From: Ramlibacter sp.
GTDB lineage: Bacteria; Pseudomonadota; Gammaproteobacteria; Burkholderiales; Burkholderiaceae_C
Assembly (NCBI GenBank): GCA_026785815.1
Contig: JAJAZH010000418.1
Location: forward strand, 1-6,972
Direction: 5' to 3'
DNA length: 6,972 nt
The notes under the pieces were generated by a model that did not search any database, had not been told where the DNA came from, and worked only from the letters and a program-made list of their open reading frames with translations. A program made the position numbers and the translations under genes. Of this stretch, positions 5,078-6,972 are shown in pieces; position 1 is the first letter of the stretch, and every line of letters begins with the position of its first letter.

Positions 5078-5902
5078 GTGGATCTGGGACTGCTGGTCAA
5101 GGCCGCCATCATGGGCGTGGTCGAAGGGCTGACTGAATTCCTGCCGATTTCCAGCACCGGACACCTGATCCTGGCTGGCGCCCTGCTGGGCTTCGACGAC
5201 GACAAGGCCAAGGTGTTCGACATCGCGATCCAGACCGGCGCGATCCTGGCCGTGATCATCGTGTACTGGCAGAAGATCCGCGACACCTTGATCGCGCTGC
5301 CAACCCAGCGACGCGCGCAGCGTTTCGCCCTGAACGTGCTGATCGCCTTTTTTCCGGCCGTGGTGCTGGGGCTGCTGTTCGGCAAGATGATCAAGGAAAA
5401 CCTGTTCACGCCGGCGGTGGTGGCCAGCACCTTCATCATCGGCGGCTTCATCATCCTGTGGGCCGAAAAGCGCCCGCCGGCGGCCGTGCGGATCAACGAC
5501 GTCGACGAGATGAGCCCCTGGGACGCACTGAAGGTGGGGCTGGTGCAGTGCCTGGCGATGATCCCGGGCACCAGCCGCAGCGGCGCCACCATCATCGGCG
5601 GCATGCTGCTGGGCCTGTCGCGGAAGGCGGCGACCGACTTCTCTTTCTACCTGGCGATTCCGACGCTGATCGGCGCCGGTGGCTACAGCCTGGTCAAGGA
5701 GCGCGGCTTGTTGACCGCCGCCGACTTGCCGATGTTCGCGGTCGGGCTGCTGTTTTCTTTCCTCAGCGCCTGGCTGTGCGTGCGCTGGCTGCTGCGCTAC
5801 ATCTCCAGCCACAGCTTCGTGCCGTTCGCCTGGTACCGGATCGCCTTCGGGATCGTGGTGCTGGCGACGGCGTGGAGCGGCCTGGTCACCTGGGCCGCGT
5901 GA
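5078..5902 (+). CDS. uppP: undecaprenyl-diphosphatase UppP (BacA family)
   Basis: 274-residue polytopic inner-membrane enzyme. It hydrolyses undecaprenyl diphosphate to undecaprenyl phosphate, recycling the lipid carrier for peptidoglycan and surface polysaccharide synthesis; overproduction of the family gives bacitracin resistance. The first signature, EGLTEFLPISSTGHL (16-30), contains Glu16, Glu20, Ser26 and His29. The second, PGTSRSG (163-169), contains the catalytic-type Arg167. Further helices follow to the C-terminal WYRIAFGIVVLATAW (252-266). Length matches the usual 265-280. The GTG start is supported by AAGGAG and by alignment of the N-terminus with known members as I recall them; the ATG at 5012 would add 22 unrelated residues and lie upstream of the likely -10. 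The gene stands alone on the plus strand, divergent from the signalling cluster and convergent with the downstream hydrolase 16 bp away. Confidence 0.97.
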   Translation: MDLGLLVKAAIMGVVEGLTEFLPISSTGHLILAGALLGFDDDKAKVFDIAIQTGAILAVIIVYWQKIRDTLIALPTQRRAQRFALNVLIAFFPAVVLGLLFGKMIKENLFTPAVVASTFIIGGFIILWAEKRPPAAVRINDVDEMSPWDALKVGLVQCLAMIPGTSRSGATIIGGMLLGLSRKAATDFSFYLAIPTLIGAGGYSLVKERGLLTAADLPMFAVGLLFSFLSAWLCVRWLLRYISSHSFVPFAWYRIAFGIVVLATAWSGLVTWAA

Positions 5903-5904
5903 AA

Positions 5905-5917
5905 GCGCCAGGGGCGC
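5905..5917. terminator. short GC hairpin between convergent genes (weak terminator candidate)
   Basis: GCGCC (5905-5909) and GGCGC (5913-5917) pair around a three-nt loop in the 16-bp gap between uppP and the convergent hydrolase. There is no T-run on either side, so this is not a standard intrinsic terminator; it may be incidental. Confidence 0.25.
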
Positions 5918-5918
5918 G

Positions 5919-6731
5919 TCAGGTCGGCAGGTCGTCGAGTCCGCGCAGGGCGGCTTCGATCGCCGCCGCCGTGGCGATCGGCTTTTCCATCGGGAACAGG
6001 TGGCTGCCGTCCAGCATCATCACCCGGCCCTTGGTTACCTTGAGCGTCATCGCCATCCCGACCTGCTTCATTTCCCGGGAGCTGCGGCCGCCGATGAAGG
6101 CCACCGGGCACTTCATCGGATGCCGCCGCAGCAAGCGGTCGAGATTGTCGGGAAGGGTGTTGTAGATCGTGGTCTCGATGTCGCGGTCGAAGCTGAGCAC
6201 CCGCTGGCCGTCGACGTCGTGGGTGCAGTGGGTGACGTAATCGCTCAGCACCGGCTCGTCCCAGCGGGAGAAGGCTTTCTTGTGGCGCAGGTGCTCGACC
6301 ACCTCGTCACGGGTCGGCCAGGTATTGCGCCGGCGCCGGCTGACCGCGCCCGGCGACATCGATCCCACCAGCGGCGTTCGCTTCATGGCCCTGAGCGCAG
6401 TGGCTTTCCAGCCCCCGATCAGGGGCGAGTCCAGCAGCAGCACCGCACGCGCCAGCTCCGGATGGCGCGCGGCGCACATCAGGCTCAGGAAGCCTCCGAG
6501 CGAATGGCCGACCAGGAACGCCGGCTCGCCCGCCTTCACCACTTCCTGCTCGGCGAACTCCTGCAACTGCGCCACCAGCTGCGGCCAGTTGTTGGTGACC
6601 GGGTACTTCGGGTCGTGCCCGAACTTCTCTACCGCCTTGACCAGGAACCCGCGCGAGCGCAGGTTCTTGAACATCACGTTATAGGTCGCGGCGGGAAAAC
6701 TGTTGCCGTGGGAAAAGATGATGAGCGACAT
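5919..6731 (-). CDS. alpha/beta hydrolase, probably cytoplasmic
   Basis: 270-residue alpha/beta-fold hydrolase without a signal peptide. The oxyanion segment IIFSHGNSFPA starts almost at once (4-14). The nucleophile elbow is VGHSLGG (74-80) with Ser77, followed by LLLDSPLIGGW (98-108). The likely catalytic His is His244 in DGSHLFPMEKP (241-251). A variable cap lies at about 110-200, with an arginine cluster RRRR (132-135). The segment where an acid normally follows strand 7 reads FIGGRSSREMKQ (212-223) and has no Asp; Asp101 after strand 6 or Glu220 may serve. Substrate is unknown. The ATG at 6731 is used because the hydrolase motif begins at residue 4; the Shine-Dalgarno is weak and upstream DNA is repeat. 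It converges on uppP and follows an unidentified gene on the same strand. Confidence 0.88.
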   Translation of the reverse strand: MSLIIFSHGNSFPAATYNVMFKNLRSRGFLVKAVEKFGHDPKYPVTNNWPQLVAQLQEFAEQEVVKAGEPAFLVGHSLGGFLSLMCAARHPELARAVLLLDSPLIGGWKATALRAMKRTPLVGSMSPGAVSRRRRNTWPTRDEVVEHLRHKKAFSRWDEPVLSDYVTHCTHDVDGQRVLSFDRDIETTIYNTLPDNLDRLLRRHPMKCPVAFIGGRSSREMKQVGMAMTLKVTKGRVMMLDGSHLFPMEKPIATAAAIEAALRGLDDLPT

Positions 6732-6736
6732 CAGGA

Positions 6737-6866
6737 GCTCGTCATCCCCGCGCAGGTGCCGAGCATCAATCTGGGCTCGTCATCCGCGCGCAGGCGGGGA
6801 CCCAGAAGTGAATGCACTGGATTCCCGCCCCCCGCCGCCGCGGGGGCAGGCTCCGCGGGACTGACG
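6737..6866. repeat. degenerate palindromic (REP-like) element
   Basis: Two near-identical 20-mers, 6737-6756 and 6775-6794, match at 19 of 20 positions. The second copy opens an imperfect palindrome: outer arms CGTCA (6778-6782) and TGACG (6862-6866), inner arms 6793-6805 and 6817-6829 pairing at 11 of 13 positions around an 11-nt loop. The right arm is interrupted by extra GC-rich DNA holding a perfect seven-bp hairpin (6829-6835 with 6840-6846). The GTCATCCCCGCGCAGGCGGG theme is typical of interspersed palindromic repeats in GC-rich proteobacteria. It occupies nearly the whole gap between two minus-strand genes and ends five bp before the hydrolase start. Confidence 0.7.
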
Positions 6867-6873
6867 TTCTTGT

Positions 6874-6972
6874 TCAAATCAAGCGTTCTTCCGGCCGCGA
6901 GATCTTCTTGAGCGGCTTGCTGCTGCCGTTGTCGACCTTCAGCGGCGTGTCGGTGTGGGCATCGTCCCAGAC
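6874..6972 (-). CDS. C-terminal fragment of an unidentified protein (enters from right edge)
   Basis: A minus-strand frame open from the window edge ends in TGA at 6876-6874 and gives 32 residues, beginning VWDDAHTDTPLK and ending with a lysine/arginine-rich tail (KPLKKISRPEERLI). The codons look like normal GC-rich coding usage and the stop is followed by the palindromic repeat, as expected for a gene end. No family is recognised from so short a piece. The 5' part lies outside the window. Confidence 0.55.
   Translation of the reverse strand, partial: VWDDAHTDTPLKVDNGSSKPLKKISRPEERLI

Noticed and set aside
5018..5812. Minus-strand open frame across uppP
   Set aside because: Antisense to unmistakable UppP motifs; composition dominated by Gln, Asp, His and Arg as expected for a shadow.
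6829..6846. GC-rich hairpin as an intrinsic terminator for the right-edge gene
   Set aside because: The stem is perfect but no T-run follows on the minus strand; better explained as part of the palindromic repeat.

Overview
The window is GC-rich DNA from a proteobacterium. The UppP sequence, the gene families present and the GC-rich, tightly packed gene layout suggest a betaproteobacterium of the Burkholderiales, possibly Comamonadaceae. That placement comes from recalled family resemblance and was not searched.

Layout. Seven genes lie head to tail on the minus strand between about 4871 and 106. In transcription order they are: a DUF2306 membrane protein (4871-4461), a DUF6622-like membrane protein (4423-3860), a secreted dienelactone-hydrolase-like alpha/beta hydrolase (3848-2820), a small 2TM-domain protein (2807-2508), a LytS-type membrane histidine kinase (2503-1463), a LytTR response regulator (1466-672) and a DUF3455 lipoprotein (648-106). 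Gaps run from 37 bp down to a 4-bp ATGA overlap, so one transcript is likely. At the left edge, a strong ribosome binding site and a seven-codon reading frame may lead into another minus-strand gene that leaves the window.

A 206-bp divergent region (4872-5077) separates this cluster from uppP (5078-5902, plus strand). uppP encodes undecaprenyl-diphosphatase, the membrane enzyme that recycles the cell-wall lipid carrier. A second, cytoplasmic-looking alpha/beta hydrolase (6731-5919, minus) converges on uppP with a 16-bp gap. A degenerate palindromic repeat fills the 142 bp between this hydrolase and the C-terminal end of an unidentified gene that enters from the right edge (6972-6874, minus).

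How the parts may fit. The 2TM protein, kinase and regulator form a compact signalling unit, with the kinase/regulator pair translationally coupled. Their co-transcribed neighbours are all predicted to be in or outside the membrane, so the cluster looks like an envelope-sensing and envelope-response module. No stimulus or target can be read from the sequence. The individual families are all known; the least ordinary aspects are the operon as a combination, the stand-alone 2TM partner, and the decayed palindromic element at the right.
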